From an uncultured Duncaniella sp. (lineage in GTDB: Bacteria > Bacteroidota > Bacteroidia > Bacteroidales > Muribaculaceae): a stretch of DNA of 64,000 bases. The position numbers were made by a program, and so were the translations under genes. Each line of letters starts with the position of its first letter. The stretch's first letter is position 1. The notes below the pieces were generated by a model. That model was not told where the DNA came from. It saw only the letters and a program-made list of their open reading frames with translations, and did not search any database. Positions 17,485 through 25,318 of this stretch are shown here, piece after piece. The stretch spans positions 1 to 64,000 of the forward strand of contig CAJUIX010000012.1 in assembly GCA_910586665.1 (NCBI GenBank), in the 5' to 3' direction.

Positions 17485-17988
17485 TCAGTCAGCAGGTGCG
17501 ATGTATGAGAGCACCTCGCATGTGACTTTGAAGGGTGTGACGTTGCGGGTGCGCGGCGCGCGTCCTTTGTGGTAGTAAAATGTATTCTGCCTGTCCCACG
17601 AGGGAAATTCCACTCTTCGTGTCTCCCCGGCGGGGACAATAGCCCTTATGCGCCTTACGGCCTTGTGGAGCATACGGCCTTTCAGGTCGCTGTAAGTGAT
17701 GCGCAGCTCTATCTCGGTGATGTCGCGGTCGAGGCGGTTGCTGACAAAGAGGCTCTCGACGCGCGAGTTGAGGGTCTTGTCGTAGCCCGACAGCCTAAGG
17801 TCGTCACGACCGACGTTGCGGACGGTGTCGAAAGCCGCCGTCGGGCGCGCCGTGCTGTCGGCTACCGTCGTCACCGCCGGTCGCGGGTGCAGCTTGCCGC
17901 GCAGGGTCTTGTCGGCCGAGGTGCTCTGCGGGAGGAGCAGCGCGGTGCCGGGCAGGAGGAGGGCGGTGAGCAGGCGTAGGGCTTTCAT
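17485..17988 (-). CDS. Secreted hypothetical protein
   Basis: A 167-residue protein with a hydrophobic signal (LRLLTALLLPGTALLLPQST). The second half (SLFVSNRLDRDITEIELRIT, then RIRAIVPAGETRRVEFPSWD) has a beta-sandwich pattern typical of exported Bacteroidales proteins. It lies 23 bp upstream of the DUF4491 gene on the same strand and 4 bp after the next gene, so these three are likely one operon. Function unknown. Confidence 0.7.
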   Translation of the reverse strand: MKALRLLTALLLPGTALLLPQSTSADKTLRGKLHPRPAVTTVADSTARPTAAFDTVRNVGRDDLRLSGYDKTLNSRVESLFVSNRLDRDITEIELRITYSDLKGRMLHKAVRRIRAIVPAGETRRVEFPSWDRQNTFYYHKGRAPRTRNVTPFKVTCEVLSYIAPAD

Positions 17989-17992
17989 ATTA

Positions 17993-18628
17993 TTATAGAT
18001 AGCGCGGTTCTGAGGGGATGGCAGGGGCGGGGAATACCCGCAGACAGCCGCTGATGTCTCCTGGGCTTTTCTCCTTGCGGGTGAAAATGTAGCGGTACAT
18101 GTAGGGCAGCAGCCTCCACCAGTTGAATCTGAGCGAGCTCCCGTAGCTGCTTATGGCCAGGCGGCTGTCGGAGTCGGCGAGGGTCAGTGTGAATTTTTTC
18201 GGGGAGTGTAGGGACGTGCCGCTGTCGCTCTGCCCTGTATAGATGCGGGCGTCGTAGACCCCGCGTTTGGCTGTCGGGGTGAGATAGCCCATGACTGTGC
18301 CGGGGCGGAGGGATGAATCGGCTGCGCGGACGACAATCAACCTGTATATGGTCGTCCCGGCGTCGTCGGTCCGCAGTGGGCGGTCGTCGCCGCGCTCGAT
18401 AGCCATGAGGGTGCCCTCGGAAGCGAAGCGCCACAGCCCCTCGACGGCGTGGAGCGGCAGTGTGGCCAGCCGCTCTGTGACCTCGGCGGCGGAGTCGTAG
18501 CCACTGAGAGTCTCCGACATGCGCGGCACCCGGTCAAGCACCTTGTCCTCCACCCCTCTGGGGCTTGCGGTGGAGAAGGTGAGCAGGAACAGAAGCGCTG
18601 TCAGCAGTCGGTGGCTATGGATGAGCAT
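17993..18628 (-). CDS. Secreted hypothetical protein
   Basis: A 211-residue protein with a signal peptide (LLTALLFLLTFSTASPRG). The central part (LWRFASEGTLMAIERGDD, then YRLIVVRAADSSLRPGTVMG) looks like a lipocalin-like or small beta-barrel fold in which an exported protein reports a bound ligand, but no family was recognised. It is 4 bp upstream of the previous gene and 29 bp downstream of the DUF3078 gene, so the cluster 20067-17147 may be one transcript. Confidence 0.7.
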   Translation of the reverse strand: MLIHSHRLLTALLFLLTFSTASPRGVEDKVLDRVPRMSETLSGYDSAAEVTERLATLPLHAVEGLWRFASEGTLMAIERGDDRPLRTDDAGTTIYRLIVVRAADSSLRPGTVMGYLTPTAKRGVYDARIYTGQSDSGTSLHSPKKFTLTLADSDSRLAISSYGSSLRFNWWRLLPYMYRYIFTRKEKSPGDISGCLRVFPAPAIPSEPRYL

Positions 18629-18657
18629 GAGGGAGAGGTATATGCTGGTTTACAGCG

Positions 18658-20067
18658 TTAGATGCTGGCGAACTTGTAGGCGAAGCCGAATGAGAGGATT
18701 TCCTTCAGCTGGAGCTTGTGCCAGTCGCCGTCGTCGCTGCGCGGGCCGGAGGTGTCGTAGCGCAGGTGGACGAAAATCTGGGTCGAAAGGAAGCGGTTGA
18801 TGTTGAACGAGATTGTGTTTTCCCAGTCGCCGTAGGCATAGTCATAGTCCGTGAAGACGAAGAGCCTCGATCGGAGGTTGATGTTCTCGCTGAGCGCCCA
18901 ATAGAGCTTGCCCTCGGCGTTGGAACCATACTGGCTCTCGGTCTTGCGCCCCTCCTTGATGCCGAATGATGTCTCGTTGATGCGGTGGTTGTAACATGTC
19001 TTCATGTTCCACGAGAAGGGGGAGATTGAGGCGTCGAGAGTGAAGGTCTTCTTCGGGTTGGCATAGTTGTAGGTCATACCGACACCGACGTTGAGCTCGC
19101 CAGGGGCGAGGAAAGCGCTCTTCAGGTCGCGCGAGTTGGACTTGTAGTTGTTCAGGAACTGTGTCTTGAACATCACGTTGGTCGAGTAGTACCAGTGCTT
19201 CGAAGCCTTGTAGCCGGCGAGCATGTTGAGCTGGAAGAGGTCTTCCGATATCGAGTAGTTGCGGATAGAGTCGTCCGGGGCGTCATTGAGGCCGAGTTTG
19301 TATTGGAAAGTGGTCTCGAAGAGGAGCTTCTTGTGGAAGGCGGGGTTGAGTTTGACGTTGTAGAAGGCGTTGATGAGTACGTTGAGGTTCTTGTTGCCAC
19401 CCTTATACCAGTTGGGGGAGACGTAGGCCTGCGAGAACTGCACAGAGCCGTTGAAAGTGCGCAGCCAGTGGCGGCGCTTGAACTGGACATCCATCTTCTT
19501 CTCTGGAGCCACCGTCGCCGGGATCACCTCTGCGAGCACGATTTTGGCCGTGTTGGGGTCGACAGTGGCCTCGAACTTGCGCGGCACCTCGGGGAGGTCG
19601 GCCTCGTTGTAGCGCACGAAGCCGGGGAGGTTGACGATGAACGACTGCTTGGCGCGGCGCATGAGGTTGGAGTGGTAGGCGTCGGTGGCGAGCCAGCCGT
19701 AGATTGAGTCGTTGAGCGACACGTTGTTCTTCGACTTGAGAGGTATAGAGTCGAGGAGCTGGTATGAGTCAAAGACCACGGGGCGGAAATAGTAGGCCGG
19801 CAGCGGTGTTGTCGGGACATACATCGTCATGAGCAGGCTGTCGGTCGGGAGGGCCCTGGCCACAAGCGAGTCCGTCTCTGACGTATCGGCCGGCGTCAGG
19901 TCGGTCGAGAAGATGTCCTGGATTGTCACGTCGGTTTCCGGGATGGTGTAGTTGTAGAACTCAGAACGCGCTGAGGGCGTCCCAAAAAGGCTGGCTGTCT
20001 GGCCGTAGAGTTGCGAAATTCCGGCGACTGTTACGAATAATCCTGTTAGAAATGTCCTGAAGCTCAT
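18658..20067 (-). CDS. DUF3078 outer membrane protein
   Basis: A 469-residue protein starting at the Met at 20067, which begins a signal peptide (MSFRTFLTGLFVTVAGISQL). Residues about 190-460 show the DUF3078 pattern: QFSQAYVSPNWYKGGNKNLN, FHKKLLFETTFQYKLGLND, STNVMFKTQFLNNY, and barrel-like strands ending in a Phe/Tyr-rich stretch. The family is predicted to be an outer membrane barrel of Bacteroidetes; no substrate is known. An upstream promoter supports this start. Confidence 0.82.
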   Translation of the reverse strand: MSFRTFLTGLFVTVAGISQLYGQTASLFGTPSARSEFYNYTIPETDVTIQDIFSTDLTPADTSETDSLVARALPTDSLLMTMYVPTTPLPAYYFRPVVFDSYQLLDSIPLKSKNNVSLNDSIYGWLATDAYHSNLMRRAKQSFIVNLPGFVRYNEADLPEVPRKFEATVDPNTAKIVLAEVIPATVAPEKKMDVQFKRRHWLRTFNGSVQFSQAYVSPNWYKGGNKNLNVLINAFYNVKLNPAFHKKLLFETTFQYKLGLNDAPDDSIRNYSISEDLFQLNMLAGYKASKHWYYSTNVMFKTQFLNNYKSNSRDLKSAFLAPGELNVGVGMTYNYANPKKTFTLDASISPFSWNMKTCYNHRINETSFGIKEGRKTESQYGSNAEGKLYWALSENINLRSRLFVFTDYDYAYGDWENTISFNINRFLSTQIFVHLRYDTSGPRSDDGDWHKLQLKEILSFGFAYKFASI

Positions 20068-20130
20068 AATGATTGGTTGTCCTTGCGTGAGGTGGTTTGC
20101 AGACTTTGCTGTCTGATATGTTATTATTTG

Positions 20131-20162
20131 CAAAATTACACAAAATATTGCTCAGTAACAAA
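20131..20162 (-). promoter_or_regulatory. Promoter of the DUF3078 operon
   Basis: Minus strand: TTTG (20162-20159), a 20-bp spacer, TAATTTTG (20138-20131). The leader is about 57 nt. Confidence 0.7.
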
Positions 20163-20190
20163 TATTATTCCACGCAGGGACATGAAAATA

Positions 20191-20225
20191 TATGGACGCG
20201 GCGTGCCCGGCGTGCCGCGTCCATA
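20191..20225. repeat. Palindromic intergenic element (12-bp arms)
   Basis: TATGGACGCGGC (20191-20202) pairs with GCCGCGTCCATA (20214-20225). The following bases (ACAAAGGTATCAGTGATGTC and on to 20257) resemble sequence near 7867-7920, so this is a second dispersed repeat family. It lies between the 3' end of a lipoprotein gene and the DUF3078 promoter. Confidence 0.7.
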
Positions 20226-20258
20226 CAAAGGTATCAGTGATGTCGGTATCCGGCGGAG

Positions 20259-20756
20259 TTATTCTTCGTATTTATAAATCAGCTTGCAGCCTGGGAGACC
20301 AGCCTCAATTAGTTCATTGCAGCGTTCTTCCAATAAATCAGGCTCGCATAGAGTAATGTAGAATGGCATTTCATATGCTTCTGTGATGCGGGCATCTTTA
20401 ATAATGTTTTTTTGAAACTCTTCAATTGATGGTTCTTTTGGCATCGCTGCATATTCTTCATAGGTCCATTTTGTAAACGCCGTAAGATTACCAACCACGC
20501 TCCAACCGCCGACAACAAAGCCGTTTTTAAGTTTTATTCCCTTGTGGAACAAGGCATTATTTGTGCCAGGAAAACCGCAAACCTCATTGTTTACATATAG
20601 AATGGACACATTATTAGAATAATCTCCATTAATTTTGTATATTATACTATGAATTTCATCTCCAAAAACTTTATCATCAGGCTCATCATTTTTATCATTA
20701 CTACATGCTGTGACAAATAAAGCGGCCAACATCAAAATAAAAGCAAATTTTTTCAT
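20259..20756 (-). CDS. Lipoprotein of unknown function
   Basis: A 165-residue lipoprotein (MKKFAFILMLAALFVTAC, lipobox VTAC). It is markedly AT-rich compared with flanking genes. The mature region contains VSILYVNNEVCGFPGTNNA, GFVVGGWSVVGNLTAFTKW and a C-terminal acidic tail. It sits directly downstream of the C10 peptidase relic. In Bacteroides fragilis, C10 peptidases are accompanied by small inhibitor genes, so an inhibitor or accessory role is possible but is supported only by position. Confidence 0.65.
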   Translation of the reverse strand: MKKFAFILMLAALFVTACSNDKNDEPDDKVFGDEIHSIIYKINGDYSNNVSILYVNNEVCGFPGTNNALFHKGIKLKNGFVVGGWSVVGNLTAFTKWTYEEYAAMPKEPSIEEFQKNIIKDARITEAYEMPFYITLCEPDLLEERCNELIEAGLPGCKLIYKYEE

Positions 20757-20777
20757 AATAAAAAGGTATTGGTTATA

Positions 20778-21111
20778 TTATAAACTAACTGTAAAAAATT
20801 GTACATCTTTATTGTAATTACTATTTCCAGTGTTCCACACTTTATCACCGAAATATCCGTTATAGTTACCATCCCAACCCCAGTTAAACCAGTTTTGTAT
20901 GGTTTCCTCTTGATGTCTGTCTGCCGTTGAGCATACCTTTGGCTTCGTTGGCTATGCTTATAGCTTCCTCGAGAGTACGGTTGACAGAAGACGCAGAATA
21001 AATGGTCACTCTGCTTTCGGGGATTGCAGACTGTGGTTCCTCAATAGCATCATTACTGCACGATGCCGTTAGTAAGCAGAAGGTTGCAAATGCGATAGAT
21101 TTTAGTTTCAT
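20778..21111 (-). pseudogene. C10 cysteine peptidase (streptopain-like) with catalytic core deleted
   Basis: The 5' part (21111-20884) encodes a lipoprotein signal (FATFCLLTASC) and a propeptide-like stretch (NRTLEEAISIANEAKGMLNG), typical of the Spi/C10 prodomain. The 3' part, read in the next frame from about 20905 to a stop at 20778, encodes QNWFNWGWDGNYNGYFGDKV followed by about 20 residues, which resembles the C-terminal NWGW-G-NGY block of C10 peptidases. The roughly 250-300 residues between, with the catalytic Cys and His, are missing and the frame is broken. The relic is AT-rich. The 75-residue N-terminal ORF may still be expressed. Confidence 0.65.
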
Positions 21112-21301
21112 GGTTACGTTTTAATTTTTATGAATTACTAAAGTGTGAGGTTATCCAGTTTATTTGGGGTAAAAAATGTTACAAAGGGAAATTATTTAGC
21201 GTATGAGGCGTGTACTTAAAAATCTTTCACAAGATAGGTTGTTTTTATGAAAAATAAAAGTTTTTTATGTTAAAAATACAAAAAGTGGCTGTGGTAATGC
21301 A

Positions 21302-21380
21302 GCGTGCCGCGTATGCCGGATGAAGATTACCTCCGCCTATGTCAGGCTTTTGTGTATTCAATCCGGCATACGCGGCACGC
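21302..21380. repeat. Long inverted repeat (20-bp perfect arms)
   Basis: Arms at 21302-21321 and 21361-21380 (GCGTGCCGCGTATGCCGGAT and its complement) with a 39-bp loop. It lies 27 bp after the FadL-like gene and could act as its terminator, although the T-rich run comes about 15 bp later. The arm shares the GCGTGCCGCG motif with the element at 20191. The remaining gap 21112-21301 shows nothing further. Confidence 0.75.
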
Positions 21381-21406
21381 CGCGTTCCCAACAAGGGGAA
21401 ATTTCC

Positions 21407-22813
21407 TTAGAAGCTGTAGCTTATGCCTATAGAGGGGATGAAGGCATGGAGCTTATAGTCGGCGGTAAACTTGCCTGTGGGCTTGAAGCCGAGGCTTTCG
21501 ATGGTCTGCGCCGGGATGCCCATAGCGGTGAGCTTGCCGATCATGGTTTTGCCGAGGAGGTCGGTGTATTCGCATGACGCGTTGTCGATGCCGAGGCCGG
21601 CTACATACATGAAGGCGAGGTCAATCGAGAGCTCGGGGATCGGACGGAAGGAGAGGCCGACGGTCGGCTCAATCTTCGTCATGCCCGGAGTCTCGGGATT
21701 GTAATAGTTCTTGTTGACGGGCGAAGTGTCAATCATCAGGCCGAGACGGGCGTCGAAGCGATCGGTGACGGCATACTGAGCGCCCACGGAGTAGCACCAC
21801 GAGTTCTTGTACTTCTTGGGGATGTTCTGGTTGTAGTCCTGGAGCTGCTCGGCGAGAAATTCGATGTCGAGCTGCTTGTAGGCATGCCAGCCGGTCAGGC
21901 GTGCGTCGGCAGCGAGGGTGAGGCGGTCGACGGGCTTGTAGGACAGGCCGAGACCGAGCACCCACGGGCAGGGCATCTCTGCCTTGAAGTTGGCCTCGTT
22001 GATGAGGTCGAGACTCTCGCCGAGGATACCGCTGGCCACCTGGTTGGCATACTTCACGCTTGCGTCGCCGGCCTTGACCTTCATCTTCATCTGCGAGCGG
22101 TAGGAGGCGCCGACAGTGAGCTGGTCAGTGATGTTGTACATGGCGCCGACATTGAATCCGACGACCATGTCAGCCTTGCCGTTTAGATTTACCGATGCGG
22201 GCGTCGTCCCTCCGAACTCGGGAGTCTCCGCGGGGAGCTGCCCGATCATTTTGAGGGCGGCGATAGCCTTGTCGGTGGTGGAGGCTGTCACGAGACCCTT
22301 GTTGAGGTCGACCGTTCCCCACGAAATCATCGCTCCCGCTCCGATTGAGAACTTGGGTGTGACGGCCCAGGCGAGGGTGGGCTGTATGGTGAACACTTTG
22401 AGGTTGACATTCTGGTTGAGCACTGAGCCGGGCCAGTTGTCGGTCCAGTTGATTGAGGAGCCGTAGGGGGTGTAGAAAGAGATACCTCCCTTGAGATTAT
22501 CATAGATTGAAAATGCGGCGTGGACACCGATAGGGGTCGAGACACCGTTGTCGGTCTCGTAATCCTTGCCGTCGACAGTGGCGGTGCAGGTGGGCATGAT
22601 GCCTGTCACAGAGCCGGAGAGGTCAAGCGTCTTGTCCATGTAGGCCATGCCTGCGGGGTTGAAAAACATGCTTTCCGCGCCGAGTTTCAGGGCTATACCC
22701 GTGTGGCCCATGCCGATTTGCTTGGCTGATAATGAATTGATTTGATAGCCTTCGGCCTTGGCGTGGCCACACACGGCTGCCACGGCGAGGGCCGATACAA
22801 GAAATTTCTTCAT
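21407..22813 (-). CDS. OmpP1/FadL-family outer membrane transporter
   Basis: A 468-residue protein starting at 22813 (MKKFLVSALAVAAVCGHAKA signal). The mature N-terminus GYQINSLSAKQIGMGHTGIA and the block AESMFFNPAGMAYMD are diagnostic of the FadL/OmpP1 family, whose 14-stranded barrels carry hydrophobic compounds such as fatty acids across the outer membrane. The C-terminus ends in IPSIGISYSF, a barrel signature with terminal Phe. The cargo is unknown. Confidence 0.9.
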   Translation of the reverse strand: MKKFLVSALAVAAVCGHAKAEGYQINSLSAKQIGMGHTGIALKLGAESMFFNPAGMAYMDKTLDLSGSVTGIMPTCTATVDGKDYETDNGVSTPIGVHAAFSIYDNLKGGISFYTPYGSSINWTDNWPGSVLNQNVNLKVFTIQPTLAWAVTPKFSIGAGAMISWGTVDLNKGLVTASTTDKAIAALKMIGQLPAETPEFGGTTPASVNLNGKADMVVGFNVGAMYNITDQLTVGASYRSQMKMKVKAGDASVKYANQVASGILGESLDLINEANFKAEMPCPWVLGLGLSYKPVDRLTLAADARLTGWHAYKQLDIEFLAEQLQDYNQNIPKKYKNSWCYSVGAQYAVTDRFDARLGLMIDTSPVNKNYYNPETPGMTKIEPTVGLSFRPIPELSIDLAFMYVAGLGIDNASCEYTDLLGKTMIGKLTAMGIPAQTIESLGFKPTGKFTADYKLHAFIPSIGISYSF

Positions 22814-22889
22814 AGGTAGAAAGTTAATGATTGGAGACAAAGGCAATTATGTCAGCATAATATCCTTTTCTCAGATTAAAAATCGCCGG

Positions 22890-22921
22890 CAAAGGTAGCC
22901 TTATACGCTGACATACCCAAG
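22890..22921 (-). promoter_or_regulatory. Probable promoter of the FadL-like gene
   Basis: Minus strand TACCTTTG (22897-22890), with CTTG 20 bp upstream (22921-22918) as an imperfect -33 box. The leader is about 70 nt. Confidence 0.5.
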
Positions 22922-23002
22922 CAAATATACATCTTTTAACACAAAAATATATCTATAACACATCTTTTTTGGTCAGTTTGGGATGGTAACGCAATCTTTC
23001 CC

Positions 23003-23911
23003 CTACCTATTCCACCCATTCGACAGCCACAACTTGAACAGCGGGTCGCTAATCTCATAGGGAGTTCTGCGCTTTGGCTTTTCAGTTTTTCTAATAATTT
23101 TATTTTTAATCATTTGTCTTATATAGGTAGACAATATTCCTCCGGGAGTCATTGTCTGTTGGCTTATGTCGGTGAGAGTCATTGGTCCGTCGGACTGTGC
23201 GAGACACATAATTATCTTTTGTGAATTGACAGGCAACTTTTCCAATTTTTCCCTATATGAGGAAGAATACATATCTATAAGTCTGTTGATGTCTGTATCT
23301 GATTTATCTGACGAGTTTACTATTTCGAGAGCGGTTGACAGGGAATGTGCCACACGGGGTAGGTATTTCATGATTATTTCTACCCGCTGGCGTTTATAAG
23401 GGCTTAAAGACAGAGAATTTAGATAGTCTATGTTAAATTCGGGCAGATATATTGTCTTGAATCCTTCGAAAAAAGGTGCATTATAATCAGTGATTGCTTT
23501 TTGGATGCTTGACACGCTTGCAATCAGTAGAGGGGATTTCGGACTGTTAAGATAATTTCTGAGCAGATATTGGTCATCATATTGACTTCTCTCAAAATAA
23601 AAATCCATATCGTCAATGACAATGATAGAAGAGGACATATCATTATTGCTTTGATTTTCTGCTGAACAGCAGTTTACGCTCTCAATATATTCTATGATGT
23701 ATGTCGAATTAAAAACAAGCCGTCCGTCAATTTTGATGAATTTTATTTTATCATTAGAATATGTGCGTATGATTTCATTTAGCAAAGTTGATTTCCCGGA
23801 TCCTCTTTCACCTGCAATTAATATGGGTTGGTGTATGGTTGTCTTGGCCATTTCATTATCTATATGTGAAATAACCTCGGTTAACTGGGCTTTATTTAAA
23901 ATCATATCCAT
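23003..23911 (-). CDS. P-loop ATPase with C-terminal winged helix (archaeal-ATPase-like)
   Basis: A 302-residue cytoplasmic protein. Walker A is GERGSGKST (33-41) and Walker B SSSIIVIDDMDFYF near residue 100. Residues 225-300 look like a winged helix (GPMTLTDISQQTMTPGGILS) ending in YEISDPLFKLWLSNGW, a C-terminal pattern typical of the ATPase_2/DUF234 group of STAND-like NTPases. It is 12 bp downstream of a second ATPase gene of the same broad group, and both are much AT-richer than the flanks. The role is unknown; regulation or defence are possibilities. Confidence 0.8.
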   Translation of the reverse strand: MDMILNKAQLTEVISHIDNEMAKTTIHQPILIAGERGSGKSTLLNEIIRTYSNDKIKFIKIDGRLVFNSTYIIEYIESVNCCSAENQSNNDMSSSIIVIDDMDFYFERSQYDDQYLLRNYLNSPKSPLLIASVSSIQKAITDYNAPFFEGFKTIYLPEFNIDYLNSLSLSPYKRQRVEIIMKYLPRVAHSLSTALEIVNSSDKSDTDINRLIDMYSSSYREKLEKLPVNSQKIIMCLAQSDGPMTLTDISQQTMTPGGILSTYIRQMIKNKIIRKTEKPKRRTPYEISDPLFKLWLSNGWNR

Positions 23912-23923
23912 TAAAGCTGGCTC

Positions 23924-25102
23924 TTAGTCGACAAATTTGTACTTCCACCATTGTTTTAGAAGCGGAGATCTGAATTTTCGTCTGTTATCATTAGTACGCA
24001 TAATATACCCGTCATGTTCAAGCATATTAAGGACTTTTGTAAGCTGTTTACTTACTTCATCAAATTTTGACGGTTCAATCCCGGTCATGACTATATCATT
24101 CAAACTTTCTTTTGACAGTCCTTCAGCCGATGCCGAAAGATTGTCGAGAATATTGCGGGCGTAGCTTTGAAGTTCATCGTATTCGTCAAGTCTTTCATAC
24201 CATGTTTTGAAGTAATCAAGGCGTGTAAGCTGATTATATGCTTCATCAACATCCTCGTGGCTGATAATGCGGTTGTCTCTATCGGAAACCATTGATAACA
24301 ATCGGCTTATGAGAAGCTGTATGAAGTATGGGATAGGCCATTGGAGGGTGGTGATTATATGTCTTGTGGTTTCCTCATCAATTACAATGTTGTATGACTG
24401 AGCCAAAGATGAAATTAGTCCGGCAGCCTCAGTTTCGGAAAATTCACCGAGGTCGAAATCAACAAGGTCATTGATTGATTTTGATAAGTGATAGTGATTT
24501 GTGAAATTTCTCAGACCCACAGACCCACAGAATATCCAGCGAATATTTGAATTTTCCCTTTGTCTTATACTCCTGAACCAGTTCAATAAAAAGTCAACCT
24601 CCTCGATATTATTGCCATCTTTTATAAGTTTTCCGAGGAAGATAGATAGTTCGTCTATGACGATTAGCACATTATTCTCATAGTCAAACAATTCCGATAA
24701 GCGATTGAACAGGCTTTGGGTCACGTCGATATTATTCAAATCTATCTTTGTGCCGCTTAGATTTATTTCTTTGATAGATCCGAATATGAAGTTCTTGATA
24801 TCTATAAATTTGTCGAGAGCCTTTTCCAAAAGTCCTGCATCCTCGAAGGAGGACATTATTTTCTTAAGAAAGTTCTCTTTGGTGGCTATTCCTTCGAGGT
24901 CTATATAGATGCAATGCCATCCTTCCGCCTTCTTGTCGTTCAAAAGTCTGTGGGCGAAGGAAGACTTTCCAATTCTTCGTGGTGCTGAAAGCAATAGCGA
25001 TTGTTTTTCGGTTAGATATCTGTGCGCTTCTTCAAGCTCTCGCCTACGCCCGTAGAAGTCTTCTCCTATGACCGGTGGGCCGATTTTGTTTGTAATAGCC
25101 AT
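23924..25102 (-). CDS. P-loop ATPase of the AAA/STAND (ATPase_2) type
   Basis: A 392-residue protein that begins with the usual NKIGPPVIGEDFYGRRREL entry motif. Walker A is SAPRRIGKSSFAHRLL (about 39-54), Walker B NVLIVIDELSIFLGKL, and the sensor-like strand is IRWIFCGSVGLRNF. A helical middle and a C-terminal winged helix follow (EHDGYIMRTNDNRRKFRSPL). Related proteins are standalone signalling NTPases in bacteria and archaea. Together with the downstream ATPase gene it forms a two-gene cassette whose promoter overlaps a tandem repeat. No effector domain is visible in either protein. Confidence 0.82.
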   Translation of the reverse strand: MAITNKIGPPVIGEDFYGRRRELEEAHRYLTEKQSLLLSAPRRIGKSSFAHRLLNDKKAEGWHCIYIDLEGIATKENFLKKIMSSFEDAGLLEKALDKFIDIKNFIFGSIKEINLSGTKIDLNNIDVTQSLFNRLSELFDYENNVLIVIDELSIFLGKLIKDGNNIEEVDFLLNWFRSIRQRENSNIRWIFCGSVGLRNFTNHYHLSKSINDLVDFDLGEFSETEAAGLISSLAQSYNIVIDEETTRHIITTLQWPIPYFIQLLISRLLSMVSDRDNRIISHEDVDEAYNQLTRLDYFKTWYERLDEYDELQSYARNILDNLSASAEGLSKESLNDIVMTGIEPSKFDEVSKQLTKVLNMLEHDGYIMRTNDNRRKFRSPLLKQWWKYKFVD

Positions 25103-25142
25103 TGTTTTATATATTTTGAGGATAGATATATGTTTTCAATTG

Positions 25143-25150
25143 CAAATATA
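25143..25150 (-). promoter_or_regulatory. -7 element of the two-ATPase cassette
   Basis: Minus strand TATATTTG, 41 bp from the first ATPase start. The -33 region falls inside the adjacent 16-bp tandem repeat and has no clear TTTG. Confidence 0.55.
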
Positions 25151-25195
25151 GAAAAAAACTTCTATAGAAAAAAACTTCTATAGAAAAAAACTTCT
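25148..25195. repeat. Three tandem 16-bp repeats over the ATPase promoter
   Basis: ATAGAAAAAAACTTCT occurs three times with no spacer. The array covers the -33 region and upstream of the ATPase cassette and is a candidate operator or a phase-variable spacer. Confidence 0.85.
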
Positions 25196-25244
25196 ATATA
25201 TTGGATATTAGTGTTTTATGTGTTTTTGATGTTTAAAATAGTAT

Positions 25245-25281
25245 AAAAAATACAGGGAGAACAGCTTGACTGTCTCCCTGT
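25245..25281 (-). terminator. Terminator of the pyrG-yidC operon
   Basis: ACAGGGAGACAG and CTGTTCTCCCTGT pair around TCAAG with one bulge (25281-25252) and are followed on the minus strand by ATTTTTTA. Confidence 0.85.
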
Positions 25282-25318
25282 AATATTATGAAGTAGTGGG
25301 GTGTGTTGATGGATAATC

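Noticed and set aside
25148..25195. Tandem 16-bp repeats considered as a CRISPR fragment
   Set aside because: There are no spacers between units and no cas genes nearby.
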